From Pyrenochaeta sp. MPI-SDFR-AT-0127 (Eukaryota; Ascomycota; Dothideomycetes; Pleosporales; Cucurbitariaceae), in NCBI GenBank assembly GCA_020747015.1, contig JAGTJM010000032.1:248001-312000 (forward strand): a DNA stretch of 64,000 nucleotides, in the 5' to 3' direction. The position numbers were made by a program, and so were the translations under genes. Position 1 is the stretch's first letter, and the number at the start of each line of letters is the position of its first letter. Below, piece after piece: positions 1 through 11,432 of this stretch. Under the pieces are notes generated by a model, which had not been told where the DNA came from, did no database searches, and was given only the letters and a program-made list of their open reading frames with translations.

Positions 1-1317
1 TGTCCGTAACCGGGAACGACCTGGCCGGCCTTGAGAGTAGACCATAGGTAGTCCTTGATGGCCTGGTCGCTGAGATCGTTTCCAACAGCCTTCTTCATCT
101 TTTGGAGCCAGACGAGAACTTCCTGGTTGGCCCTGTTGCGTGTTAGCGATTGCACCTTGCGCTATTTGTAAAGCAACTTACAATCCGTGGAGAGGGCCAG
201 CAAGACCGTTGAGGCCAGCAGCCAGGGAGAGGTATGGGGAGCTGAGCGCGGAACCAACCAAGTGAGTGGTGTGAGCGCTGACATTGCCACCCTCGTGGTC
301 GGTGTGGATGGTGAGGTACAGACGCATCAGCTCAACAAAGTCCTTGTTCTCAGAGAAACCGAGCTGGTTGGCCAAGTTGAAGGCGTAGTCCTGGTCCTTC
401 TGGATGGGAGCAACCTTGCCGTCCTTGTAGACGTTGCGGTAGATCTTGGCGGCAATAGTGGGCAGCTTCGCAATGAGGTCCATGGCGTCCTCAAAGGTGT
501 GCTCCCAGTATTGGGCCTTCTTCATGGTGCCCTTAGCGTATGCCTTGGCGAAGTTGGACTCGTGCTCGAGAGCGGTGACGGCAATAGAGAATTGGGCCAT
601 TGGGTGTAGATCGCTGGGGCAGCGGTCGATGAGCTCCTCGACGAACTTGGGGACATCGGAACGGGCAGCCCATTCAGCTGAGAGGTCGCGGACCTGCTGT
701 TCAGAGGGTACCTCGCCGGTTAACAAAAGCCAGAAAAGGCCTTCTGGGAGAGGCTCCTGGCCGCCGGGGGCCTTGGGCAGGAGCTTCTGGCACTCGGGGA
801 TCTGCACAGGGTCAGCAAGGCTTCTCGGTTTATTCTTTTAGTGTACTACATACGGTCTTGCCGCGGAATCGGATACCCTCCTCAGAGTCCAGGACGGATC
901 CCTGTCAATTGTAAGCTTATCGGCGAGCATGGTAGGCTTGGGGAGCCGTCGCATACCTCCCAGACGAGCGACTTGATGCCGCGGGCACCACCGTAGACCT
1001 GGTCGAGGGTAACCTCGCCAATGACCTTGTTGCCGTGCTCCCTATGATGTAAAGTCAATGTGTGCTGCAATGGCCGCGGAGGTCCGAGGAACGTACTTTC
1101 GGAGTTTCTTGATCTTCTCGATCTCTCCAGGAAGCTTGTTGGCGAAGGTCTCCTTCAGCGACTGCAATTGGACTTGTTAGCCATGTCTTCAGCCTGGAAG
1201 AATGAGGGTGCATACGGTGGTCTTGCCAGCTGAGTAGCAGCGGACGCCATTGAAGGCAGTGGTCCGCAGGGGAGCGGCCACGCGGAAAGCGCTCGTTAAT
1301 CGCAGAGCAGAAGCCAT
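1..1317 (-). CDS. CIT1: Citrate synthase, mitochondrial (3' end beyond the window)
   Basis: Condenses acetyl-CoA and oxaloacetate to citrate in the mitochondrial matrix, the first step of the TCA cycle. Six exons are visible: 1317-1216, 1161-1097, 1041-957, 901-854, 801-182 and 132 to the window edge; all five introns have GT..AG ends and join in frame. The ATG at 1317 opens a basic, hydroxylated presequence (MASALRLTSAFRVAAPLR) that looks like a mitochondrial targeting peptide. The long exon carries the family signature around HEGGNVSAHTTHLVGSALSS, with the catalytic His region, followed by LNGLAGPLHGLANQEV across the last intron. The C-terminal part, including the catalytic Asp region, lies outside. 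The peroxisomal or methylcitrate paralogue is less likely given the presequence. Confidence 0.96.
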
Positions 1318-2518
1318 TGGTGATGTGTGAGGGTTGTTGGCAGAAGTGCGGGTGGAAGGAGAAGATAAAAGCCTGCCGAGCGGAATGATGCGAGAAAATA
1401 TCGGTGGAGCTCATCAATTTGCTGGGAGCTGGGAGCACGGTCGTCATCGCGCGGGCTTGACCATTCCCTGTTGGCTGCATGGGCTGCGCTCTGGGCAAAG
1501 GTCCGGAAATCCCTCCTACACCGACGTGCAAAATCAAACATGGGTGAATGCACATCTGCTCAGACACCCGGTGCTGTGCACCATTGGGCAGCATATCCTC
1601 AGTCTTGTTGACTTTACAGCAGTGGAATATTCTCGGATTTGTGGCCATGGAAGCCTGCCAAGTCGACCTGAGATGGTTCGCTTGCAGCCCTACTTCCGCG
1701 ACAGCCGCTGCACATACATGACATATGCGGGATCCTCGTAGTTGTGCCTGTGAGCATGGATACGTGCCGTGTAAGAAGACGTGGTGTCGCCGGTGAGGCT
1801 GTCGATACTGATGCTCAAATGTATAATGAGACGCTTGCACGGCGCATGACCAGAGCGCCTGTCTTGCACATACGATACAACGCCTGTATCCCGCCGTGGA
1901 TTGTCTGGCGTCAAGGCTACGTGCACAGCGTTGCGTGCCATCTTCATGCCAAATCCTTCGTGTCCATGTCCGATTCGAGACGCATAAAACGGTAGGAGAG
2001 ATCACGTGCGTGGCGCTAGTGCTGTTATTCTTGATCTCGGCACCCAAAGAACCACCAAGCCATCCCTCCAGCACCACATAGGCCTCAACCGCACCTGAGC
2101 GCTTGACATAGATCATCGCTCATCTCGCGACTCCCTTTCACTGCTCCTTTGAAGCTCCCGCTCGCTGCGACTCTCCATCTCGTGTGTAAAGGCCTGCGCA
2201 ATCTCACTCTTCCCGCGTGGCCGCGCGCTGTAGATTAAAACGCACAGCTCTTGCAGCTACAGAACCAGCACACCGCAACACAACTGAGGCCATTGGACAA
2301 CTGCAAATTTGCCCTCAGCTCGATCGTCTGCTCGTTCCTTCTACACTAGAACAACCTAGATCTCCCCGCTTAGGCTATTGACTTGCGGTGTCGAGTACAC
2401 TTTGCGTGTTTTCCATCTCGGTTCTCTTACTTTACGCTTCGCGTTCAAGTGCACACAGCCACAGGATATCCATTTCTTTTCTCATTATCGAGTCTGATCT
2501 GGCATACTGAACCTAATC
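1318..2518. promoter_or_regulatory. Shared upstream region of two divergent genes
   Basis: About 1.2 kb between the citrate synthase start and the Seb1-like start, transcribed outward in both directions. The right third is rich in pyrimidine runs, as is usual upstream of constitutive fungal genes. A long minus-strand open frame crosses it but has no recognisable protein. I see no RNA gene or repeat here. Confidence 0.5.
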
Positions 2519-4691
2519 ATGGCAGCGATTGAGGAGCTGGGGACGCACCTGCAGTCGCTACAAGCACTGAAGGCCCCCGGAGTTACACCGACAAAAGTCA
2601 AGGCCATCACCAAGATATGCGTAGACAATATTCAGGTATGCCGGTCGTGCCGCCTTCTCTCAATGTTCCATTCCTACAGGATCCATGCTAAGGCAATGTC
2701 CGCACTTGTAGTTCGACACAGCCATCGTCCAGAAGATCTTGCAGCAGTTTCAAAACAGCGCCGCCACACATAAACTCGGAGTGCTATACGTTGTAGATTC
2801 AGTCGCCCGACAATGGGTAGAGAAGGCTAAGCTGGCTGGCCAGGTTGTGTCTAAGAAGGCTACACCAAGAACTTATGCTTCAGGCGTGCAGTTGATACGA
2901 GACGTACTTCCCGTAGCCATGACCAATCTTCTCCAGTCCGCACCCGAGAACCAGAAAGAGAAGATATCAAAGCTCTTGGATATCTGGGAGCGTGGTCAAA
3001 CCTTTCCACCTGAGATGCTTGCGGCCTTCAAGCTGCAGTTGAACGGCGGCCAGAACAGTGAGCTTTTCGCCCCATTCTCACCGTCCTTGCGTCTAATCTT
3101 TGTTCTTTTCAGACACATATAAGCCACCAAGCCCGCCAAATGGTAACGGTGCCACAAATCTTTTCTCCGCTCAAACTAATCAACAGCAAATGCCCCCTCA
3201 AGCTCAGGTACATTCACAAACACCACAGGACCAAGGTGCTCTTTTTGCTGCTGTAGCTGGCTTTGCCCAACAAAGTGCCCAGACTAACGGTGCGCCTGCA
3301 GCGCCACCTGCATTTCCTTTTGTACAGAGCATGGTACCACCACCACCGCCAGGATTTGTGCCCCCACCACCCCCTGGAGCCAATGGGCAGCCAGGTTTGC
3401 CACCACCTCCACCTGCTGGAATGAATGATTTAGCAGGGCAAATTCTACAAGCTATGAGTGCAGGTTCCATTGCACCTGATCAAGCTATACAAGTATTGAA
3501 TGCATTGGCTGCTGCTCAAAATGGTGGAGTGCCTTTGCCACCACCACAGACGACAGTTGTTCCCCAAACGCAACCACAGACTCAGCCTATTGTACTTAAT
3601 GGTGGGCAGCCAGACCGATATGAACAGCACGACACTAGGATGCGAGATCGTAGTCGTTCACCTGATTATCAACGTCGCCGGTCTCCTGTGCGTAGATCTC
3701 CACCAAGTACGAACCGTCGGGAAAGTCCCACATATGGTGTCTACGACCCTAATGCGGGTCCTGATGGTAATGCACAGCGAGGTGAGCGAGGTGAGCGCGC
3801 CCGTGGTCGTGGTAAACAAAAGGGTGGCCGCAATGCTCAAAATGAGTATCGTCAGCGTACGCCTCCCCGGCGACAGCCAAGCCCACCTAGAAATGCCTAT
3901 GGTCAGTCAAAGTATCTCGAGTGGGATGATAATCTGCCACGCGACCACATCAGAGTCCTTAGTCGTACTTTGTTCGTAGGTGGTGCGGGCGGAACTGAAG
4001 GTGAGATTCGGACCATCTTCGCCCGCTTCGGTAGAGTTCAGACGTGCATTGTCAACCAGGATAAGCGACATGCTTTTGTCAAAATGTTGACCCGCCCTGA
4101 CGCCGTTGCTGCCAAAGAAGGCATGGACAACCTTCAGGACGCTGCTGCTCAATCAAAGGCGCGCCAGGTAAGGACGCAATGGTTCAGGTGACTGCAGGTA
4201 CTAACACTATTAGACCCGATGGGGAGTTGGGTTTGGTCCACGCGACTGCAGTGACTATCAAACCGGCATTAGCGTGATTCCTCTCTCTCGGCTTACTGAT
4301 GCTGATCGAAAGTGGGCTTTGAATGCGGAGTATGGCGGAACCGGCGGCCGGCCTCTGGAAGGAGGCATGGTGATGGAAGAGCCTGATATCGAGATAGGTG
4401 CAGGAGTCTCTTCAAAGGGCAAGTAGTTCATTCTTCTTACTCCCCCCAGGTATTGACAGATTTTTAGCTATCAGCCGAAGAGTTCCTACTGACACTCCAC
4501 GTGGTGGACGTGGAGGTTTCAATGGTCGCGGAGATTCTGGTGGACGGGGCGGGTTTGATCACGCTCCACCAAAGTCTCGTAAGCAAGACCGCTCGGCCAA
4601 CGATCCTCGCCATATCTCCCCTCGGCCGGAGCAAGGTGTTGCGGTGCCGCCTGCTGTGCCAGGCTTCGGCTTCCAACTCCCAGGATTTTAA
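2519..4691 (+). CDS. seb1: Seb1/Nrd1-type RNA-binding termination factor (CID + RRM)
   Basis: Predicted nuclear factor that binds the RNA polymerase II C-terminal domain and nascent RNA to direct 3'-end formation and termination. Five exons (2519-2635, 2712-3057, 3113-4167, 4214-4418, 4468-4691) give 648 residues. Residues 1 to about 145 form the CTD-interacting domain. Then comes a Gln/Pro-rich stretch with polyproline runs, an Arg/Ser-rich segment (MRDRSRSPDYQRRRSPVRRS), and one RRM near residue 438 (RTLFVGGAGGTEGEIRTIFA, later RHAFVKM). The C-terminus is RGG-like (RGGRGGFNGRGDSGGRGG). The last intron appears to use a GC donor at 4419; an alternative acceptor at 4449 would add six residues in frame. 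The architecture matches the S. pombe Seb1 / S. cerevisiae Nrd1 family. Confidence 0.93.
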
Positions 4692-5561
4692 TGACCTCAA
4701 CCATAGTAGTATTGCCTATCACACCTTTGAAATTTCCTTTCAGAGATTATTCCTGAGAGACGTCCACTTTATTCTTAACAGAAGACGTAGGTCTGGCTTC
4801 GACTATATGATATCCACTTATACGTTGGTTCGTAAGTCTCCACTGGAGATACTTTGCAGCATCTTTTGGGCGGCTGATCAACTTTGGGGTATTCAAAAGC
4901 ATAGCAAGGCGTTGTGGCAACTCTGCACCCAGCACTGGGCTCGTTGGGTACACTGCTCGAATAATCCATCTTGAGCACTGACGTCGACTGACGCCTTGGT
5001 TCTCCGACTCACTGGCTGAGCGTGCATGTATGACTAGGATGCTTTGATCTTCTTCCGAGTACAAGTAATTTTGCAAATAGCAAAGCCCTCGGTGGCATTT
5101 TTATCATTAAAAGTTTTGTCATCTGATTCTGTGCAACCTGCTCTCTTCCTTCCACATGCGTGCATGTCAATAAAGCAACATGATACTCTGTTCATGTAGA
5201 TGATCACACTGGCCCTATAACTATCATTAATGTGTTCTCAACGTTATCTGCTGCCCTAGTGTTGATGGCGACTCTTGAACTCAGAATGAGTCTTCACATA
5301 TTTTTGTCCTTTGCAACAGGCACAGGGGAACGGTAATTATAGGGATGTTCAAAGTGGGGTGGGACTGTTCAATTTGCTGACGAGGCAGCCCATGCTATGT
5401 TCTTCCATATTCTCCTCCATGTATGCACAAAACGCTGCCCACCTTTTGTTGTGTATAGTACAAAAAGCCCTCCTCTTCCTCTCTATATTACGCTTTTGGC
5501 CTTTCTTTGTAGCCTCGTCTACTTTTTAGGCGTTCAATTTTCCCTTCCTGAAAGAACCAAC
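4692..5561. other. Intergenic gap between convergent genes
   Basis: Holds the 3' ends of the Seb1-like gene and of the CLPTM1 gene. An AATAAA hexamer on the plus strand near 5169 could serve 3'-end formation. Short open frames are present but show no domain or splice support. Confidence 0.5.
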
Positions 5562-7631
5562 CTATTTCTTTCTCTGCTTCGCCTGGCCCTTTTGTTGGCT
5601 TCCTGAGGCTTTTGCGGTTGCCTTCTCCTTCTCAGCCTTTCCCAGCTTCTCCTGATCCGGTACCTTTAAGCTCTTATCTCCATCGGGATGAGCGGTGAGC
5701 GGCTTGTTGGCGTCCTTCTCTTCAACTTCCTCGTCGTCACCACCCTGTCCGAATTCGTTGACACGGGTGTAGTCAACCTTGTACTTCCAGGTTTGGAAAA
5801 GGTAGACGAAGAAGATCACGTCGTCTCTGAGGGTAGCGAGACGATGGAGAGTCGGCATTTTGATTGTGAAAGCGAAGAGGTCGTCGATGAAGGTGTTCAA
5901 GAACTTGTATGTCATGGCGCGGCCGGGCATATGCGCGACGGACTGGAGACGGTAGTTGATGTAGAGCGAAGGAACCATCATGAGGAAACCATACGCGTAT
6001 ACGGAACCGACAAGCGTAGTGATGATGAACGAGTACCAAGACTTGTGGGTCTCATACATAAGCGAGTAGATGGCATAGGCGATGACTAGGGGAACCGCAA
6101 CCATATACATGTACCTGAAGGCAATTTGGTCGTACTCTTCCGTCTTCTTCTCGGTCTCAGAAAGCACATGCTTATCCTCAAAGACGATTGTGTAAGGCAG
6201 GAGAGAGCCTGGTGCTGTTTGGCGAACACGGACATTGACTGACTTGGTGATCTTCCAGGCTTCTATTGCCATGCCCATTCCTTGACCGAATAGGATCATC
6301 CACGAGGTGTTCTCGTTATTGTCGAGTAGATACAGGAAAATGACGGCCTGCATAAAGACGTTGGCTAGGATTGTGCGGACTGAGGTACCGACGTTATCTT
6401 TCTTTTTGCGCCAGTGCTGTACATCGTTCTTGAAGGCAAGCATCTCGAATACCATGTGGAAAATAGAGACAACAGCGGTGATTGCGAGGAGGTAGGAGTT
6501 GCTGTCAATGAGAATTTCTTTGAACATTTCCATCTCTGACCCGTCACCACCGCCTGGGGTAGACTGGCCGGCCTGAGCGGCTCTGGCATTGGCGTGAAGA
6601 TTCTCGTCCACTGAAGCAAATAGATTGTATTTCCAGTGAGCGAGATTGTTGAGTTTGACATTCAAAGGGAGCGTTGTGACGGTATCGTTGAGCTCAACCA
6701 TGTGCTTCTTGAGCTGCCAAAATGTGTTTGTGAAGAGGATAGGGTAGTACCATCCATGCTGACCAGTTGCATCTCGGGCACCACTAGCCTCGAGCTGAAC
6801 ATATCTCCGAGGGCCAGGGTGCATGTTGAGATATGGAAGGACACCAGCGTCTGGGATGAGGGAAATGGTAAAGTTTGGGTGGTAATACGACGCAATGACC
6901 TTGGGCGTCTTCTTTTCCTCTTCAGTTTCGGGGGCATCCTTTTCAGGCATGTCGCTCAAAAGATTCCTTGTCTTCGCAATTTTCTTCTTGGGCTGATACT
7001 GCGTCAATGGCCGAATGAAATGGTAGGCCTTGGAGCTGTCATAGCCTGGTTGCATGGGATCCAGCACGCTGCCGCTTTGCGCAACATAGAAATGGGCCAG
7101 CAGCGTCGCGTTGTGCTGCACTTCTTTTGGAACTTTGAACTCGGTCTGAACCTCCCTGTTCTGCTTGTAGTCTCCGAAGACAAACTTCTTCTCATCGATC
7201 AGGAGCGACTCTTTGGGCATCGACTTGAGGGCAGGCATGGCAACCGAAGGCGAGATGTACATGAGGATATCGAGCTCGGTGCCTACAGGCCACATGGGCG
7301 CCGCGTTCCATGGCACCGGGCTGATCTGGGTGTCGGGCTCGAGTTGGCGGGGACGGTTCTCCCACGCAGGAATCACGACGTTGGCGCCATTGGGTGTGGT
7401 GGAAGCGACCGAACCGCCTTGCGCAGGGTCCGAGGCGGGGGCTTTGGCGGCCTGGGGCATGATGTACTTCATGCCACCTTGGATGAGGAGGAAGATGCCC
7501 ACACTCTGAGCAATTGTCCTAAAGGTCTGGAGGGACGCGAATTAGCTGTCCGTCGCGTATCGCGGGGCCATGAACTGGTTGCGACTCACGCTCTTGCCCT
7601 CCTCGGCCGGTTGTGCTTGTGCCTCAGGCAT
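5562..7631 (-). CDS. CLPTM1: CLPTM1-family multi-pass membrane protein
   Basis: Two exons (7631-7590 and 7526-5562) separated by a 63 bp GT..AG intron encode 668 residues, close to the length of human CLPTM1. After a short soluble start (MPEAQAQPAEEGKS) there is a hydrophobic segment (IAQSVGIFLLIQGGMKYIM), a large lumenal-type domain, and then a cluster of membrane spans in the C-terminal half. The tail is charged and Lys-rich, ending QAKQRKK. Conserved stretches such as GWYYPILFTNTFWQLK and the NNENTSWMILFGQGMG region are typical of the family. Members act in the ER and secretory system; a scramblase role is reported for the related CLPTM1L, but the role here is inferred only from family. 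It is convergent with the Seb1-like gene and diverges from the LOG gene. Confidence 0.93.
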
Positions 7632-8112
7632 GATTGCAGACTTGCGCGGAATCAGGCGATTCCGTCTTGATAGGAGCTGCAGAAATTGAAGCAAGAGGAT
7701 GCGAGAGTCGGAGGCCACGCAGTCTGAAAATGAATAGTCTGCGGAGGAATCACGTAGATGCCAAGGGGCCCGCGGCTTACCGACCACAGCGCGACCCGGG
7801 GCCCTTGACCAACAGGAGCCCGGCTGGCGGCACGGGACCATGCAGTGACGAATGCATGCTTGCTCTGAAGCTTAGTCTACCAAGATGCAGCTATGAGTCG
7901 ATGCTAACAGGAATCGTCAGGCGGACAGTCTCTGACTTCACTTTGACCAGTGTATAATTGGACACTCGTTTGGCACACGCTCACTTGGTCCACTCAGCTA
8001 CTATTTTGCTTCTGCCTTCACTGACACCGCCCCTCCCTCGACACGTCAACCACCCCAGAAGCCCTTTGTTCCGACCTCGTTCCGAAACAATCGAGACATT
8101 GAAGTGACAGAC
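7632..8112. promoter_or_regulatory. Short divergent promoter region
   Basis: About 480 bp separate the CLPTM1 and LOG start codons, which face away from each other, so both promoters must lie here. No specific motif can be assigned with confidence. Confidence 0.4.
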
Positions 8113-8925
8113 ATGGTCAACAACGGCACGGCCGCCCACAATGGCACGGCAAAGCAGCCTGTCGTCTGCGTCTTGTACTATTCACCCCCTTCCCGCCTGT
8201 TCATTCTTACGTACTGACCTGTGTAGCTGCGGCGCCTCTGAAGGCACATCCCCCGTACACATGGCTGCTGCCCGTTCACTCGCACAAGCGCTTCACAAAT
8301 CAAACACCAAGCTCGTCTACGGTGGCGGTACAGTAGGCCTCATGGGCGAGGTTGCGCGCACACTCGTCTCTCTCTCAGGCCCAGATTCTGTGCACGGTAT
8401 GTCTCACACCGACTTTTTCACAGTCCAGTCATCAATGCGATGATGCATACTGACCTGGTCTCTGTGTCCCTAGGCATCATCCCCCAGCCTCTTGTCAAAT
8501 ACGAGCAAAACCACGACCCTGCTTCGGCCTCGGGCCACTCGATCGACTCCGCTATTTACGGACGCACAACCGTGGTCAAGGACATGCATACGCGGAAACA
8601 GATGATGGCTCGCGAGGTCGTAGAAGGTGGCCCTGGTGGCGGGTTTGTGGCCCTATCTGGCGGCTATGGCACGTTTGAAGAGCTGATGGAGGTGACGACC
8701 TGGAACCAGCTGGGCATCCATTCCATGCCTGTCATCATTTACAATGTCGATAATTACTGGACAGGCCTGATCGAGTGGGTGAAGAACGCGGTGACCAGTG
8801 GCTTCATTGCGCCGACCAACGCAGGGATTCTGTCAGAAGCACTGAGCGCTGACGAAGTGATGACATGTTTGAACGAGTATGAGAATGCTCCGGGGAGATT
8901 CAACCTGACGTGGGAAGAGCAATAA
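8113..8925 (+). CDS. LOG-family phosphoribohydrolase (lysine decarboxylase-like fold)
   Basis: Three exons (8113-8174, 8227-8396, 8474-8925) encode 227 residues. The family cleaves ribose-5-phosphate from nucleoside 5'-monophosphates; plant and some fungal members release active cytokinins. Visible family features are VCVFCGASEG at the N-terminus, LVYGGGTVGLMG, the basic catalytic segment MHTRKQMMA, and the GG-x-GT-x-x-E nucleotide-binding motif as LSGGYGTFEELME (about residue 139). The usual Pro before GG is Ser here. The start was chosen because it is the first ATG and continues in frame through the first intron. A possible poly(A) hexamer lies near 9099. The enzyme class is clear; whether the substrate is a cytokinin precursor is not. 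Confidence 0.92.
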
Positions 8926-11432
8926 GCCGGCCGGAATCGAGCAGCTGGGGGACAGCATCGAGATGCAACGGAGATGGTGAGAGTCCTCACAGGAGTCTAA
9001 TGAGCGGCCATGACGTTTAGCTACCAGGGGCACTTTGCATGAGTTACGGTGTTGGGGTTCTCCTTCCTTGCATGGTCCACGAGCTGAGGAATAGAGGCAA
9101 TAAAGGATCTATAGAAAAGATAGCGAATCCAACTATAAATACCATGGGCTATTAGCACGGACTGTCGTATATCCGCAAGGCCGGTGCCGATCGAAGATTG
9201 ATCGATCAATCCCCAGAATGCGCAACCCGCGGACTCGCGCATCCGCAGCGTTCCGGATGCCCAATCATAAATGCTAGAAGAGCGCCTCCCCCTCACGCTG
9301 TTGCCTCAGGGACAGCAACCTGGTGATTAGCAAATAAGGTAACACCGTTATCACCGTCTCACCTCGAATTACTAATTCCCAGTCATCACGCGCCTCGTTT
9401 TGAGTGGTGTGGTGGTGCGGGTTGGGAACTAATAAGGGCAGGCACAACCCACTGTGCGTGGGAGAAGCTTCGCACGACAACAACAGCAGCAGCAGCACAC
9501 TCTGGCTCACCTCTGAAGCTAGACACAGGGGAATAGCCAGAGCTATGCCAGTATGGGTTTTGCAGGTGCGGTGACCTCTCGCTGCTTGCAATTGAGCACG
9601 AGGTGAAGCTCGAGCGGTGTCGAGGCTGAAAATATGTACCTCCTATGCGCTGAGCGCCAGCGTCGCAATCGGATGGGTAAGTCGTCCTCGCAATATTCGG
9701 TGTCCTAGAAGCTCATTTGAACAAGCGCCAATCGTCCGTACCAAAGGAAATCACCCTGAGTAGCACCTCTAGCCCTCTAGCCAGATAGAGTCTCATTTCC
9801 ACGGCGGTGAAGATTTCGTTATGTGACAAAAAGTTCCCTCCGAGGAGGCCTCTGTCATCTGAAAGCGGTAGGTGCAAAACCATCGACATCCACGGAGCGA
9901 GAGTCGCAATTTATAATGTTACAGGCGGACCAAGGCTCTTGACATGGTCTTCCTCGCTCATCGTTTTTAGTCGTCCGCAGTGCTGACATTGACAGACAAG
10001 AAAACGCGTCCTGCGATGACCGTATCACCGTGTCAGCCGTGTTGGATACGCTGGTGCGATAACCGTCCTCTATTGTCTCCACTTCCCTTGTTTCACTCCT
10101 TTCTACGGTGCCGATCAGCTCCGCCTCGCGTCCAGGTCCCACTTCCGTAACAGTTCCGCGTGTCAGTGCGCTAATCAGGAGACGATCTGGCCAGCGGGAA
10201 GTACCTTTGCATGGGACTTGGGCTGTCGAAAGTGGACACCTCCAACAAAAGGGTGCCGCCAGAGCCTTGTGGATACGAGGTCCTGTCCACAATGTGCTGG
10301 GGCGCACTTTCGTGTCCAGCAATGCCATTGAAGCGACTCACGCCGTATTCTTCCACCCTGTAGGATCCGACAGATTCAATCATTTATCGAGCACGATTTT
10401 ACGGATACGCTCCCAATCGGCTTAGGCTTGCTGTTCTTCCCCCTGCATGTACCCTAGTCGAACGGCACAGCCAAGCATGTCATCTACGGCTGGGCCCAAC
10501 TGCAGCGAGCGCTGATCTGATCTCACATCTCAGTCCCTAATCGCTCCTGCCACCATGTTGCTTCTGCGGATGGTCCGATGATGGCGTGCAACACAGCACA
10601 AGAACAAGACAAATTGGCGAATTCGTGAATTTCGCGCCACAGCTATGACCACCAGGAACTCCACTTTTCCCCCTTTAGACCCACGGGAGGACTCACGGAA
10701 GCACTCCAGGCTTTCCAACTTACCACGACCACCCGTTTGGCCTCCGGCAAATCCGCTTTCAGGGTCCAACGTGTGCCAGGATTTCGGCGCCGTCTAGATG
10801 TCGCTAACAGAGCCTGCCCCAGCCTTGGCGGCGAGTTCGGGGCAGAGGTCCGTGTTCATCTCGAAAATCCTCCAAGGACTTGGCAGCTATTGAGAATTTC
10901 ACCTGCCTAGATGGGTCCACGGCCACGGGAACATTGACCAGAGACAAGGAGTACGATGATTCCTCTCACAACTCCTTTGCAGAGGGCCTAACGTTTTCAC
11001 CCCTCCACGTGGTACTATGAACTATGCCTTTGCGTGGCCAAGGAGCTATCCATTGACTGGGCTTTTTTGACTGGGCGAGATCCAAAGGGTGGAGAGACCG
11101 AGGCCGCACCGGTCCTTAGATCCACCATGTGCATGACGGTAGTCGCAGTTCTATACCAGCTTTGTGGGTGTTCCACAACTTGTTGGACAAGCGCGAATAT
11201 CGCGTGCGTGAGCGAGTGCAACGGGTGACGTACTATACTCAGCCCCTTTCGGCTCGCAAACGCGCCAGAATTCGTCGGGCCAGCGAGCCGTGCGCACGGG
11301 GAAATCCCCCCCCCCCCCCCCAAAGAAATCGACACAGTTCGCCAAAAGGGCCGCAATTACTGTGCCGCCGTATATATGGTAGCGTCTCCCGTGCAAAACC
11401 ACTGCGGTTCCCAAACTTTCCCACCAGCAATT
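8926..11432. other. 2.5 kb gene-poor interval
   Basis: No frame here shows a family signature or a convincing exon-intron structure; the open frames of 60-160 codons on both strands are mutually overlapping. It contains a 16-base C tract at 11306-11321. A TATATAT box near 11371 lies about 60 bp before the desaturase ATG. Confidence 0.5.
11306..11321. repeat. Homopolymer C tract (16 bases)
   Basis: Sixteen consecutive C residues about 110 bp upstream of the desaturase start codon. Such runs vary in length by slippage and could also be a sequencing weak point. Confidence 0.95.

Noticed and set aside
1055..2116. A 353-codon minus-strand open frame upstream of citrate synthase
   Set aside because: It overlaps true exons and the promoter, has no recognisable domain, and its composition is not protein-like.
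6636..7670. A 344-codon plus-strand frame
   Set aside because: Antisense shadow of the CLPTM1 gene, whose family identity is clear.
9855..10328. A 157-codon minus-strand frame in the gap after the LOG gene
   Set aside because: No ATG-led family match and an overlapping frame on the other strand of similar length; no intron structure supports it.
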